Positions 34,452 to 42,341 of a stretch of DNA of 58,469 nt are shown here, in pieces. The translations under genes and the position numbers were made by a program. The DNA comes from an uncultured Prevotellaceae bacterium (lineage in GTDB: Bacteria; Bacteroidota; Bacteroidia; Bacteroidales; Bacteroidaceae): contig ONMA01000018.1 in NCBI GenBank assembly GCA_900318815.1, positions 57,883 to 116,351 on the forward strand. Reading direction: 5' to 3'. The notes below the pieces were generated by a model. It saw only the letters and a program-made list of their open reading frames with translations, did not search any database and was not told where the DNA came from. Position 1 is the stretch's first letter. Each line of letters begins with the position of its first letter.

Positions 34452-34482
34452 TTTGCCAAATAAAAAATAAAATGTATTTTTG
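34452..34482 (+). promoter_or_regulatory. Promoter of the esterase gene
   Basis: TTTG at 34452-34455, exactly 19 nt, then TATTTTTG at 34475-34482, the consensus arrangement for Bacteroidetes. The esterase ATG is 41 nt downstream. Confidence 0.75.
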
Positions 34483-34523
34483 CAGTCCAAACGAGACTAT
34501 TACATCACTTAAAGAATGAGGAT

Positions 34524-35471
34524 ATGAAAAAGTTCCTATTGTCACTATGTGTTGCTGGCTGTGCACTCTGCGCAACGGCACAGCCAGAGGGCGGCTTCGG
34601 GGGAGTCCAGAAGCAGGCCGAGTTGAAAACATCACAGGTGTGGAAAGACGTCAACTACGTAGGCGACGGCCAGGCATTCCACACGTGCGACATCTATCTG
34701 CCCGAACAGCCGAAGGAAGCCTATCCTGTGGTCATCCATATCTACGGCAGCGCGTGGTTCAACAACAACGGAAAGGGTGCAGCCGACCTTGGCACCATCG
34801 TCAAGGCCCTGCTCGATGCTGGCTATGCCGTGGTGTGCCCGAACCACCGTTCGAGCATCGATGCCAAGTGGCCGGCACAGATACACGACATTCGTGCCGT
34901 GGTGCGTTTTGTGCGTGGCGAGGCACAGAAGTACAAGTTCGATACCTCGTTCATTGCCACCAGCGGGTTCTCCTCTGGCGGTCATCTGGCTTCGACGACT
35001 GCCACAACCAGCGGCACGGTGGAGGCAACGGTGGGCACGTGTAAGGTGGACTTAGAGGGGCAGTTGGGCAACTATACCAACGAGAGCAGCAGGGTGAATG
35101 CCGCCTGCGACTGGTCGGGACCGATAGACCTGACGATGATGGACTGCGGCGACCATATTACGATGGGCGAGAACAGCCCCGAGGACGTGCTGCTCGACTC
35201 GAAGCTCTCGCGCGACTTCGACAAGTATCTCAGCCTCAGTGCCGTGACGTATATAGACAAGAACGACCCGCCCGTCATCATCTTCCACGGAGAGAAGGAC
35301 AATGTGGTGCCCTGCTGCCAGGGCAAGAAGTTCTACGAGGAACTGAAGGCTGCCGGGGTGAAGTGTGAGGCTACCTTCGTGCCCGAAGGCGGTCATGGCA
35401 TCGGCATGTATTCCGAGGAGAACCTGCAGAAGATGGTCAACTTCCTCAACGGAGTGAGGGCTGCCAAGTAG
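34524..35471 (+). CDS. Secreted alpha/beta-hydrolase (esterase)
   Basis: A 315-aa protein with a signal peptide (MKKFLLSLCVAGCALCATAQ). The fold of esterase/lipase relatives is shown by an oxyanion region (VVIHIYGSAW), the nucleophile elbow GFSSGG, the aspartate in FHGEKDNVVP and the histidine in PEGGHGIGM. The arrangement resembles carbohydrate esterases such as BD-FAE that remove acetyl or feruloyl groups, but no sugar-degrading neighbours are present, so the substrate is open. Confidence 0.83.
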   Translation: MKKFLLSLCVAGCALCATAQPEGGFGGVQKQAELKTSQVWKDVNYVGDGQAFHTCDIYLPEQPKEAYPVVIHIYGSAWFNNNGKGAADLGTIVKALLDAGYAVVCPNHRSSIDAKWPAQIHDIRAVVRFVRGEAQKYKFDTSFIATSGFSSGGHLASTTATTSGTVEATVGTCKVDLEGQLGNYTNESSRVNAACDWSGPIDLTMMDCGDHITMGENSPEDVLLDSKLSRDFDKYLSLSAVTYIDKNDPPVIIFHGEKDNVVPCCQGKKFYEELKAAGVKCEATFVPEGGHGIGMYSEENLQKMVNFLNGVRAAK

Positions 35472-35492
35472 AATCATTTAGTAATTGTTTTA

Positions 35493-35702
35493 GAAAAGTT
35501 CTTGCCATGCAGGCGGCCAGAGTGCGAGCGGATATAATTTATGCGCTTCGCGCCTTTAAGAAAAACATCATAAAACAAGAAAAACAAGAAAAAACAATGA
35601 TGGTTTTATTTTGTATTTGGGGTTTTATTTTGTTTTTTATCAAGCCGCTTGCGGATTTCTAACCCGCTCGCACTCTGGTCGCTTGCATGGCAAGAGCTTT
35701 TC
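35493..35702. repeat. 210-bp palindromic element
   Basis: Outer arms 35493-35531 and 35664-35702 pair at all but a few of 39 positions. The inside holds A/T-rich partly complementary tracts (ATAAAACAAG, GGTTTTATTTTG). The arms contain the same core as 26443-26475, and the inner part recalls 25103-25242. It ends shortly before the ptb start and is a candidate for a mobile palindromic element or a strong terminator. Confidence 0.85.
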
Positions 35703-35727
35703 TACCGCAGCATAACATTTTTTGTCT

Positions 35728-36624
35728 ATGGAAGTAATAAGAAATTTCGAAGAACTGGTTTCGCACCTGTCGCAGCGCACGGAGCGTCGGCGGGTTGCTG
35801 TGGTGTGCCCTAACGATCACAGTTCGCAGGAGGCCGTTGCCCGTGCCTTGGACGAGGGCATTGCCGACATCCTGATTGTGGGTGCCGACGAGGAGGCAAA
35901 GTCGTTCTTTGCCAAGTATGGCGAACGTATTGAGTCGGTGGATGCTCCCGACGTGGATGAGGCTGCCACCAAGGCCGTAGCGCTGGTGCGCGAGGGTCGT
36001 GCCGACGTGCTGATGAAGGGGTTGCTGAACACGGACAACCTGCTGCGGGCCGTACTCAACAAGGAGACGGGCATACTGCCCAAAGGGCGTGTGCTGACGC
36101 ATATTGCCTGTGTCCAGATGCCACAGTACGACCGGCTGTTGTTCTGCACCGATGTGGCCGTCATCCCCCGTCCCACGAAGGAACAGCGCGAGGAGCAGCT
36201 GCGCTACGTGCTGGAGTTGTGCCGCACGATGGGCGTTGAGAAGCCGAGGGTGGCTCTGATTAACTGCTCGGAAAAGGTGAACGAGAAGCATTTCCCCCAT
36301 ACCGTGGAGTACCGCGAACTGGTGGCCAAGGCCGAGGCAGGCGAGTTCGGCCCCTGCATCGTCGACGGCCCGATGGACCTGAAGACGTCGCTCTCTGAGG
36401 CCGCCCTGAAGAAGAAGCACCTGGAGTCGCCCATCGAGGGAAAGGCCGATGCACTCATCTTCCCCGGCATACAGTCGGGCAATGTGTTCTATAAAGCCAT
36501 CACCCTGTTCTGCCAGGCCGATACGGCTGCCATCCTCAAGGGGCCCCAGGTGCCCGTGGTGCTCACCTCGCGTGGCGACAGCCCTGCCTCGAAGTTCTAT
36601 TCGCTGGCCTTAGCCTGCCTGTAA
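35728..36624 (+). CDS. ptb: Phosphate butyryltransferase
   Basis: A 298-aa protein of the phosphate acetyl/butyryltransferase family. It has VAVVCPNDHSSQEA near residue 28, ADVLMKGLLNTDNLLRAVLN, and the C-terminal ADALIFPGIQSGNVFYK and LTSRGDSPASK. It would convert butyryl-CoA (or a branched acyl-CoA) and phosphate to the acyl phosphate. butyrate kinase follows by 12 nt, so the pair makes ATP from acyl-CoA. No butyryl-CoA-forming genes are in the window, so the physiological acyl group is uncertain. Confidence 0.92.
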   Translation: MEVIRNFEELVSHLSQRTERRRVAVVCPNDHSSQEAVARALDEGIADILIVGADEEAKSFFAKYGERIESVDAPDVDEAATKAVALVREGRADVLMKGLLNTDNLLRAVLNKETGILPKGRVLTHIACVQMPQYDRLLFCTDVAVIPRPTKEQREEQLRYVLELCRTMGVEKPRVALINCSEKVNEKHFPHTVEYRELVAKAEAGEFGPCIVDGPMDLKTSLSEAALKKKHLESPIEGKADALIFPGIQSGNVFYKAITLFCQADTAAILKGPQVPVVLTSRGDSPASKFYSLALACL

Positions 36625-36636
36625 TTAGTGAAGAAT

Positions 36637-37704
36637 ATGCTTATCCTTGCTATTAATCCTGGCTCCACCTCTACGAAGATGGCTGTCTATGAGGATGAGA
36701 GGCCCGTGGTGCTGCGCAGCATCAGCCACTCGCCCGAGGAACTGGCCCAGTTTGACGATGTCATTGAACAGATGGACTTCCGCAAACAGCTGGTACTCGA
36801 CGAGCTGGAACATACGAACGTACCCTTGGAGTTTGATGCCGTCATTGGCCGAGGCGGACTGGTGAAGCCTATTGCGGGCGGTGTCTACGAAATCAACCAG
36901 CTCATGCTCGACGATACCCACTCGGGCATAGCCATGCACAACCACGCCTGCAACTTAGGCTGTCTCATTGCCTATGAGATAGCCAAGGACATACCCCATT
37001 GCCGTTCGTTTATTGCCGACCCCGGTGTCGTCGACGAGCTGAACGACTATGCCCGCATCAGCGGGTCGCCCCTGATGAATCGCATCTGCATCTGGCACGC
37101 CCTGAACCAGCGTGCCATTGCCCGCCGCTTTGCCAGTGAGATAGGTAAGAAGTATGAGGACCTGAACCTCATCATCTGTCACCTGGGTGGCGGTATCTCG
37201 GTGGCGGCCCATGAGCACGGGCGGGCTGTCGACGCCAACAACGCACTCGACGGCGAGGGTCCCTTCTCACCCGAACGTGCCGGTTCCCTACCTGCTGCCG
37301 ACCTTATCCGTCTCTGTTTCAGCGGGAAGTATTCGGAGAAACAGCTCCTGAAGCGTATTGCCGGAAAGGCCGGGCTGAATGCGCACTTGGGCACCAACAA
37401 CGCCATGGAGATAGAGCGGCGCATTGCCGATGGCGACAAGCATGCCGAGCTCATCCTGAACGCCATGATTTATCATGTGGCCAAGAACATCGCTGCCGAG
37501 GCGGCCGTGCTCTTTGGCAAGGTCGATGCCATCCTGCTCACGGGCGGCATGGCCCGTTCGGAGTATATCATCAGCCGTCTGCGCCAGCGCATCGACTTCA
37601 TCGCCCCCACCTATTGCTTCCCCGGCGAGGACGAACTGGAGGCCCTCGCCCTGAACGCCCTCGACGTGCTGCGAGGAAGACAGCAGGTGTCGGTGTATGA
37701 GTAG
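36637..37704 (+). CDS. buk: Butyrate kinase
   Basis: A 355-aa member of the acetokinase family. It begins MLILAINPGSTSTKMAVYED, the conserved phosphate loop, and has GRGGLVKPI, SGSPLMNRICIWHALNQ and LICHLGGGISVAAH. It transfers the acyl phosphate group to ADP. I chose the ATG at 36637 over a GTG at 36628 because it places the INPGSTSTK motif at the usual distance. It ends the ptb-buk operon; the region behind it is packed with repeats. Confidence 0.94.
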   Translation: MLILAINPGSTSTKMAVYEDERPVVLRSISHSPEELAQFDDVIEQMDFRKQLVLDELEHTNVPLEFDAVIGRGGLVKPIAGGVYEINQLMLDDTHSGIAMHNHACNLGCLIAYEIAKDIPHCRSFIADPGVVDELNDYARISGSPLMNRICIWHALNQRAIARRFASEIGKKYEDLNLIICHLGGGISVAAHEHGRAVDANNALDGEGPFSPERAGSLPAADLIRLCFSGKYSEKQLLKRIAGKAGLNAHLGTNNAMEIERRIADGDKHAELILNAMIYHVAKNIAAEAAVLFGKVDAILLTGGMARSEYIISRLRQRIDFIAPTYCFPGEDELEALALNALDVLRGRQQVSVYE

Positions 37705-37713
37705 TGGAAAAGA

Positions 37714-37758
37714 GCCTACCCAAGCCCTCCCAAAGGGAGGGGTGTTTGTATAGATAAT
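37714..37758 (+). repeat. Palindromic element also found inside ispG
   Basis: Contains the palindrome CCCTCCCAAAGGGAGGG and flanks GCC-ACCCAAG and TGTTT-GATA-AT. The 45-nt block matches 40753-40798, which is inside the ispG reading frame, at most positions. Here it is intergenic. Confidence 0.9.
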
Positions 37759-37809
37759 GTTGGACAGGTGTGCTGTTCCATTGGGGCTGTATGTTCGTAT
37801 GTAAGCAAC

Positions 37810-37887
37810 ATCAAGTTTTACGACCACTAATTTCACGAATCGCCAGCCACATGGCGATTCGTGAAATTAGTGGTCGTAAAACTTGAT
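37810..37887. repeat. Perfect 36-bp hairpin
   Basis: Arms 37810-37845 and 37852-37887 are exact reverse complements with a 6-nt loop (GCCACA). No U tract follows directly, so it is unlike an ordinary terminator. It stands alone between buk and the next repeat. Confidence 0.95.
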
Positions 37888-37971
37888 TCCAACCTTATTT
37901 GGTCGGAATTTTCATTAATTATCTCTATCTTAGCTGAAAGAAATTAAAGAAAAATTCCGAACAGTGCGGAA

Positions 37972-38246
37972 GACGCTGAAAGCGTCACCTCTCAGTAGCC
38001 GTAGTGTCCGAAGGACCTACGGATAACGGAAAGAGAGAGAAAAGCACGCTGAAAGGCAACGGGTAGGCGAGCGTAGCTCGGGCGCTCCAGTTCTGCTGGC
38101 TTGCTACCATCGGGACGCAAGAATAAGCGTGCCCCAATAGTGCAATGGGCGACTCTTTTAGAGTCGATGTTACCCATACGCCTGTCATCCGGGGGTACAC
38201 GCTACGCTCGTACCCCCGGCTACTGAGCGGAGACGCTTTCAGCGTC
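37972..38246. mobile_element. 275-bp element with 30-bp terminal inverted repeats (MITE-like)
   Basis: Ends 37972-38001 and 38217-38246 pair at 28 of 30 positions. The interior has further stem-loops, for example CCGGGGGTAC pairing with GTACCCCCGG near 38189-38219 and GACTC-TTTTA-GAGTC near 38151-38165. No protein is encoded convincingly. It fits a non-autonomous transposable element or a structured RNA. Confidence 0.6.
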
Positions 38247-38400
38247 ATACTCCTGAGTTCAACCGCAACCACAGGTCGTAATTTCCGAAATACATGTCAA
38301 TATTCTGGAAAACTCTAACAATGAATTAAAAAAAACTCTCATCGTGTTTTCAACAACGGGTTGCACGGATTTACGGATTAGTGATCCCAAATCCATAAAA

Positions 38401-38454
38401 CAGGACGTTTGCACCCTTTTTTGAAGGGTGATAAGGGTGATAGAAAGGTGACAG
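38401..38454. repeat. Second copy of the TCACCCT-type repeat
   Basis: Inverted relative to 34258-34310, sharing the GTTTGCACCC motif and the following GGGTGATA-type units. Confidence 0.8.
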
Positions 38455-38460
38455 AGTAAG

Positions 38461-38510
38461 ATGAATAGGTAATGCCAGGTGAATGAATAGGTAATGCCGG
38501 GTGAATGAAT
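38461..38510 (+). repeat. 22-bp direct repeat, two and a part copies
   Basis: The unit GAATGAATAGGTAATGCC plus GGGT recurs almost exactly; the last copy is partial. Confidence 0.75.
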
Positions 38511-38546
38511 AAGATATTGCAGTTGAAAGGAATATTTCTTTGCTTT

Positions 38547-38606
38547 GCCGACGTAGGTCAGCAAATAAGCCGACGAACGTCAGTTAATCTGCTGACGAAC
38601 GTCGGC
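38547..38606. repeat. Inverted repeat with GCCGACG ends
   Basis: Arms 38547-38563 and 38590-38606 pair at 15 of 17 positions. An extra GCCGACGAACGTCAG copy lies between them. Confidence 0.7.
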
Positions 38607-38650
38607 AAATCAGAATGATGCTGCAAAGAAACGAGTTTTGAAACGTATTT

Positions 38651-38812
38651 TAGAAACGAATTGCCTTAATTGGCCTTTCTTTTTTAGAAACGAATTTTCC
38701 TAATTTTATTTTAATTTTATCCACGAATTTTTCTTAATTTCTCTTTGTTGAAGATAGAGATAATAAAAAAATCGTGGATAAAATTAAGGTCAATTAAGGT
38801 AATTCGTTTCTA
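38651..38812. repeat. 162-bp A/T-rich palindrome upstream of recO 3' end
   Basis: Outer arms 38651-38675 and 38788-38812 pair at 23 of 25 positions, and inner arms sharing TTAATTTTATCCACGA also pair. TAGAAACGAATT motifs recur. With the preceding entries it accounts for most of the 1,171-nt gap 37705-38875, in which I see no gene. Confidence 0.8.
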
Positions 38813-38875
38813 AAAAATATTCGTTTCTGAAAAAACTTCTGGTAGTAGCTACTTGACGGAATGAATCGTGGATGG

Positions 38876-39601
38876 CTATAGGAAAAGGGTGTGGAGTACA
38901 GCGGTGGAGCGCAGTTCGGGGAAGTCGGGCAGGTGCAGGCGGTAGTAGGTGAGGAGGATTTCGAGTACCCTGTTACGCTCGGTGCGGCTCATGCGAAACA
39001 GGTACATGGTGGCGAAGTCCATGCGCATGAGCAGTTGGATGTGGCTGGCCTCCTGGGGCATCAGGAAGTCGCTATGGAGTGGAGGAGAGGCGCAGAAGGT
39101 GGCCGACCGCAGGTCGAAATAGACACCCGGCGCATCGTCTTCCAGGTTGGGGTAGAAGCCGAGGAAGCGCGACAGGCGCATGAGGAAGACAAGATGGAAG
39201 TTGGCAAAGTGACCGCTGCTGCCGTCGAGCCACTGAATGCCCGACACGATGTACTGGAAGAGCGGCTCGTTCTGCTGTTCGCTCTTCAGGGCGTGGTAGA
39301 GAAACTCGGAGAGGAAGAGCGCGATGGCCAGTTTCGACGGCTCGTAGTGGAGCGACGGGAGGGGTGCCAGCAGCGAAACGTCGTGAAGCTTCTGTAGCGC
39401 AGCCTGCGGGCGCACGTCGCACTCAATGTTGAGCAAGGTCAGCGGCTGGAAGTATTGCTTCTTTATCTTGCCCTTGGCCGACTTGGGAAGAGGCACGATA
39501 AACGACACACGGCCATGGACGCGGGTGAACAGGTCGATGATGAGCCGCTGGTCGCCATATTTCAGCGAATGGAGTACGATGGCTTCTGTTTTAGTGAGCA
39601 T
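38876..39601 (-). CDS. recO: DNA repair protein RecO
   Basis: A 241-aa protein that begins MLTKTEAIVLHSLKYGDQRL, the OB-fold start of RecO, followed by VHGRVSFIVP and the helical C-terminal domain with FLSEFLYHAL. RecO loads RecA on single-stranded DNA with RecR in recombination repair. Length matches Bacteroidetes RecO. A TAATTTTG -7 element lies at 39616-39609, giving a very short leader. Confidence 0.9.
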   Translation of the reverse strand: MLTKTEAIVLHSLKYGDQRLIIDLFTRVHGRVSFIVPLPKSAKGKIKKQYFQPLTLLNIECDVRPQAALQKLHDVSLLAPLPSLHYEPSKLAIALFLSEFLYHALKSEQQNEPLFQYIVSGIQWLDGSSGHFANFHLVFLMRLSRFLGFYPNLEDDAPGVYFDLRSATFCASPPLHSDFLMPQEASHIQLLMRMDFATMYLFRMSRTERNRVLEILLTYYRLHLPDFPELRSTAVLHTLFL

Positions 39602-39655
39602 AACGGGGCAAAATTACAAAAAAAACGCTAAATAGCGCATTTTTTAGTAAGAAAA

Positions 39656-39687
39656 TTTGGTGGAACGAAACTTTTGCACTAATTTTG
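39656..39687 (+). promoter_or_regulatory. Promoter of tRNA-Glu
   Basis: TTTG at 39656-39659, 20 nt, TAATTTTG at 39680-39687, about 40 nt before the tRNA. The recO promoter faces the other way just upstream, so the two are divergent. Confidence 0.65.
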
Positions 39688-39727
39688 CACCCGCAAATCG
39701 CATCTGCGACTTTTTTGTAGACAAGGC

Positions 39728-39799
39728 GGTCCCTTCGTCTATCGGTTAGGACGAGAGATTTTCATTCTCTAAAGAGGAGTTCGACTCTCCTAGGGACTA
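39728..39799 (+). tRNA. tRNA-Glu (anticodon TTC)
   Basis: The cloverleaf can be drawn: acceptor GGTCCCT with AGGGACT, anticodon stem AGAGA/TCTCT around the loop TTTTCAT (anticodon TTC), and T arm GGAGTTCGACTCTCC. CCA is not encoded. It lies upstream of rpsT. The 176 nt between tRNA and rpsT has no gene; it contains a short inverted repeat CCGTCCATTGGACGG near 39837-39851. Confidence 0.93.
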
Positions 39800-39975
39800 C
39801 AAATTTAAATCCGGCATCTGCGCAGTGATGCGCTACCGTCCATTGGACGGGACAAGGTGACGGAGGATTTTTGTGAAAGGGCCTGCCCTTCCCAACTATC
39901 CGCCCAAGGCAGCCTGCATGTCAGGTGTAAGACCTATAAGCTTTAAACATTAACAATTAATACTTATTCAAAACA

Positions 39976-40230
39976 ATGGCAAACCACAAATCATCGGTGA
40001 AGAGAATTCGCCAGGAGAAGAAAAGAGCACTGCACAACCGCTATTACGCTAAGACCATGCGTAACGCCGTTCGCAAGCTGCGTGCAATGACTAACAAAGA
40101 AGAGGCTGTTGCCCTCTATCCGAAAGTGCAGAAGATGCTGGACAAGTTGGCTAAGACCAACATCATCCACAAGAACAAGGCCTCTAACCTGAAGTCGAAG
40201 CTGGCTCTTTACATCAACAAACTGGGATAA
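39976..40230 (+). CDS. rpsT: 30S ribosomal protein S20
   Basis: An 84-aa basic helical protein beginning [20 protein letters not shown], unmistakably S20, which binds 16S rRNA early in 30S assembly. Length is normal. An A/T-rich leader without a Shine-Dalgarno site precedes it. A small hairpin (GAGTGT at 40259-40264, ACACTC at 40271-40276) follows the gene. Confidence 0.97.
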   Translation: MANHKSSVKRIRQEKKRALHNRYYAKTMRNAVRKLRAMTNKEEAVALYPKVQKMLDKLAKTNIIHKNKASNLKSKLALYINKLG

Positions 40231-40290
40231 TCTACGTTCCAATAAAAACAGACAAAGAGAGTGTGCCAAAACACTCGATTTGTTTAAAAA

Positions 40291-40376
40291 CAACGGATTT
40301 CACGGATTACACGGATTTTTTTTAAGTTACTGATTATCAGTTGAGCTTAAATCCGTATAATTCGTGAAATCCGTTG
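40291..40376. terminator. Inverted repeat between convergent rpsT and ispG
   Basis: Arms 40291-40318 and 40349-40376 pair at 26 of 28 positions; the left arm is followed by a run of T. Both genes end toward it, so it likely terminates both transcripts. The arms contain the CGGATTTCACGGATTA motif common in intergenic DNA of this order. Confidence 0.6.
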
Positions 40377-40417
40377 TAGTTAATAATGACACGCCCTCTT
40401 TGCATTGTTTTTGTGGG

Positions 40418-41848
40418 CTATTGTGCTGGCCGGTCGGCCTCGATGAGCTGCAACAGGCGGTCGACGGCCTCTTCCTCTGGAATGTTCTTGGCAACGCATT
40501 CCTTCTGCCGGTAGAGCGAGATCTTGCCGCGTCCGGCTCCTACATAGCCGTAATCGGCATCGGCCATCTCGCCGGGACCGTTCACGATGCATCCCATGAT
40601 ACCAATCTTCAGACCCACCAAATGGCTCGTGGCAGCCTTGATGCGACGGATGGTGTCCTGCAGGTTGTAGAGCGTGCGGCCACATCCGGGGCAAGAGATA
40701 TACTCCGTCTTGGTGAACTTGATACGGGCTGCCTGCAGGATAGCATCGGCAAGCCCACCCAAGCCCTCCCAAAGGGAGGGATGTTTAGATAGATTATCAG
40801 AGAGTGAAGGGGTGAACAATTGGCTACCGTTGGCTGGCTGGATGACGAGCTTTGTGGCCTTGCGGTCAATGAGCAGGGCACCCACGGCCATGGCTGCCTT
40901 CAGCTGGAGTGTCTCCCAGTCGGGTGCGTCGAGCTGCAAAGTAATGGTGTCGTCCTTGATGCCGGCCTCGGCCTCCTGGCGCAAACGGGAGCATTCCGGT
41001 ATCAGCTCTACCAGCTTGCGGGCCACAGGAATCTCGCATTCCGGCTCCTCGGAGAGCGACACGCGGATGGTGTCGCCGATGCCTTCGGTGAGCAGGGCGC
41101 CAATGCCCACAGCGCTCTTGATGCGTCCGTCCTCGCCCTCGCCGGCCTCGGTCACGCCCAAGTGCAACGGGTAGTGCATGTCTTCACGATCCATGGCCTG
41201 AACCAGCAGGCGCACGCTCTGCACCATAACCACCGTGTTGGAGGCCTTGATGCTGATGACCACGTCGTCGAACCGTTCGCGGCGGAAGATGCGCAGGAAC
41301 TCCATGCAGCTCTCCACGATGCCCGCCGGGGTGTCGCCATAACGCGACATGATGCGGTCGGAGAGCGAACCGTGGTTCACGCCGATGCGCACGGCCGTCT
41401 GGTGTTCGCGGCAGATATGAATAAAAGGTACGAGACGCTCGTCAATCTTCCTGAGTTCCTGCTGGTATTCCTCGTCGGTGTACTCCAGTTTCTTGAACGT
41501 GCGGGCAGGGTCTACGTAGTTGCCGGGGTTGATGCGCACCTTCTCGCAGTTGCGGGCAGCCACGTCGGCCACGTTGGCGTTGAAATGAACGTCGGCCACG
41601 AGCGGTTGCTGGTAGCCGTCCTGCTTCAGCCGTGCCGAGATGTGCTTCATGTTCTCGGCCTCTTTCACGCCCTGAGTGGTCAGTCGCACCAGTTCGCCCC
41701 CCGCATCGATGATTCGCTTGGCCTGCGCCACGCAAGCCTCGGTGTCGTTGGTGTCGGTGGTGGTCATCGACTGAATGCGGATGGGGTTGTCGCCGCCGAT
41801 GGCCGTATTGCCCACGTGGCAGACACTGCTAATTCGTCTTGTAGTCAT
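40418..41848 (-). CDS. ispG: 4-hydroxy-3-methylbut-2-enyl diphosphate synthase IspG
   Basis: A 476-aa enzyme of the MEP isoprenoid pathway. The TIM-barrel part begins near PIRIQSMTTTDTND and has VADVHFN and KVRINPGN. The [4Fe-4S] domain has CPGCGRT (C386, C389) and GIMGCIVNGPGE (C420, E427), so the active site is intact. Residues about 342-366 (SQLFTPSLSDN, then PSLWEGLGG) do not fit the family and are encoded by a palindromic element also found at 37714-37758. The start overlaps the end of purE by 20 nt. Many Bacteroidetes IspG proteins are longer because of an extra domain, which is short or absent here. Confidence 0.93.
   Translation of the reverse strand: MTTRRISSVCHVGNTAIGGDNPIRIQSMTTTDTNDTEACVAQAKRIIDAGGELVRLTTQGVKEAENMKHISARLKQDGYQQPLVADVHFNANVADVAARNCEKVRINPGNYVDPARTFKKLEYTDEEYQQELRKIDERLVPFIHICREHQTAVRIGVNHGSLSDRIMSRYGDTPAGIVESCMEFLRIFRRERFDDVVISIKASNTVVMVQSVRLLVQAMDREDMHYPLHLGVTEAGEGEDGRIKSAVGIGALLTEGIGDTIRVSLSEEPECEIPVARKLVELIPECSRLRQEAEAGIKDDTITLQLDAPDWETLQLKAAMAVGALLIDRKATKLVIQPANGSQLFTPSLSDNLSKHPSLWEGLGGLADAILQAARIKFTKTEYISCPGCGRTLYNLQDTIRRIKAATSHLVGLKIGIMGCIVNGPGEMADADYGYVGAGRGKISLYRQKECVAKNIPEEEAVDRLLQLIEADRPAQ
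40753..40798 (-). repeat. Palindromic element inserted in frame in ispG
   Basis: Matches the intergenic element at 37714-37758, including CCCTCCCAAAGGGAGGG. It is translated as part of IspG without disturbing the frame. Confidence 0.88.
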
Positions 41849-42335
41849 ACTTCACCTCTGACAGTTCTTTATTGGCTTTCTCTATTTTCTCCTTCAGGCT
41901 GCTCTTGTACTGCTGAAGCCGCTGGGCCAGGGCCTCGTCGCTCAGGGCGAGCATCTCGACAGCCAGGATGGCGGCATTCTGTGCGCCGTTCACGCCGACG
42001 GTGGCCACGGGGATTCCCGGCGGCATCTGGATGATGCTGAGCATGGCATCAAGACCGTCGAGCATGCCTTTGATGGGCACGCCGATGACGGGCAGCGTGG
42101 TGCTGGCGGCGATGACGCCAGGCAGTGCGGCAGCCATGCCTGCTCCGGCAATAATCACCTGCAGGCCGCGTTCACGAGCCGTGCGGGCAAACTGCTCCAC
42201 GGCATCGGGGGTGCGGTGGGCCGAGAGAGCATTCACTTCAAAGGGTACCTGCAACTCGTCCAGCAGCTTGCAGGCTTTCTCCATGACGGGCAGGTCGCTG
42301 GTGCTGCCCATGATAATACTTACTTTTGGTTGCAT
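41829..42335 (-). CDS. purE: N5-carboxyaminoimidazole ribonucleotide mutase PurE
   Basis: A 168-aa protein with VSIIMGSTSDLPVM, ALSAHRTPD, AGAGMAAALPGVIAA and GVNGAQNAAILA, the class I PurE pattern. It converts N5-CAIR to CAIR in purine synthesis. Its 3' end overlaps the start of ispG by 20 nt, and the PAP2 gene stop lies 6 nt upstream, so these genes are co-transcribed. Confidence 0.95.
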   Translation of the reverse strand: MQPKVSIIMGSTSDLPVMEKACKLLDELQVPFEVNALSAHRTPDAVEQFARTARERGLQVIIAGAGMAAALPGVIAASTTLPVIGVPIKGMLDGLDAMLSIIQMPPGIPVATVGVNGAQNAAILAVEMLALSDEALAQRLQQYKSSLKEKIEKANKELSEVKYDYKTN

Positions 42336-42341
42336 AGTTAT

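Noticed and set aside
37985-38272. Minus-strand open frame in the MITE-like element
   Set aside because: It covers the inverted-repeat unit, has no recognisable domain and ends inside an arm.
39800-39975. Riboswitch or small RNA between tRNA-Glu and rpsT
   Set aside because: Only one short inverted repeat is visible; no conserved riboswitch motif can be recognised.
40820-42034. 404-aa plus-strand frame opposite ispG and purE
   Set aside because: Both minus-strand genes have complete motifs; the antisense frame has none.
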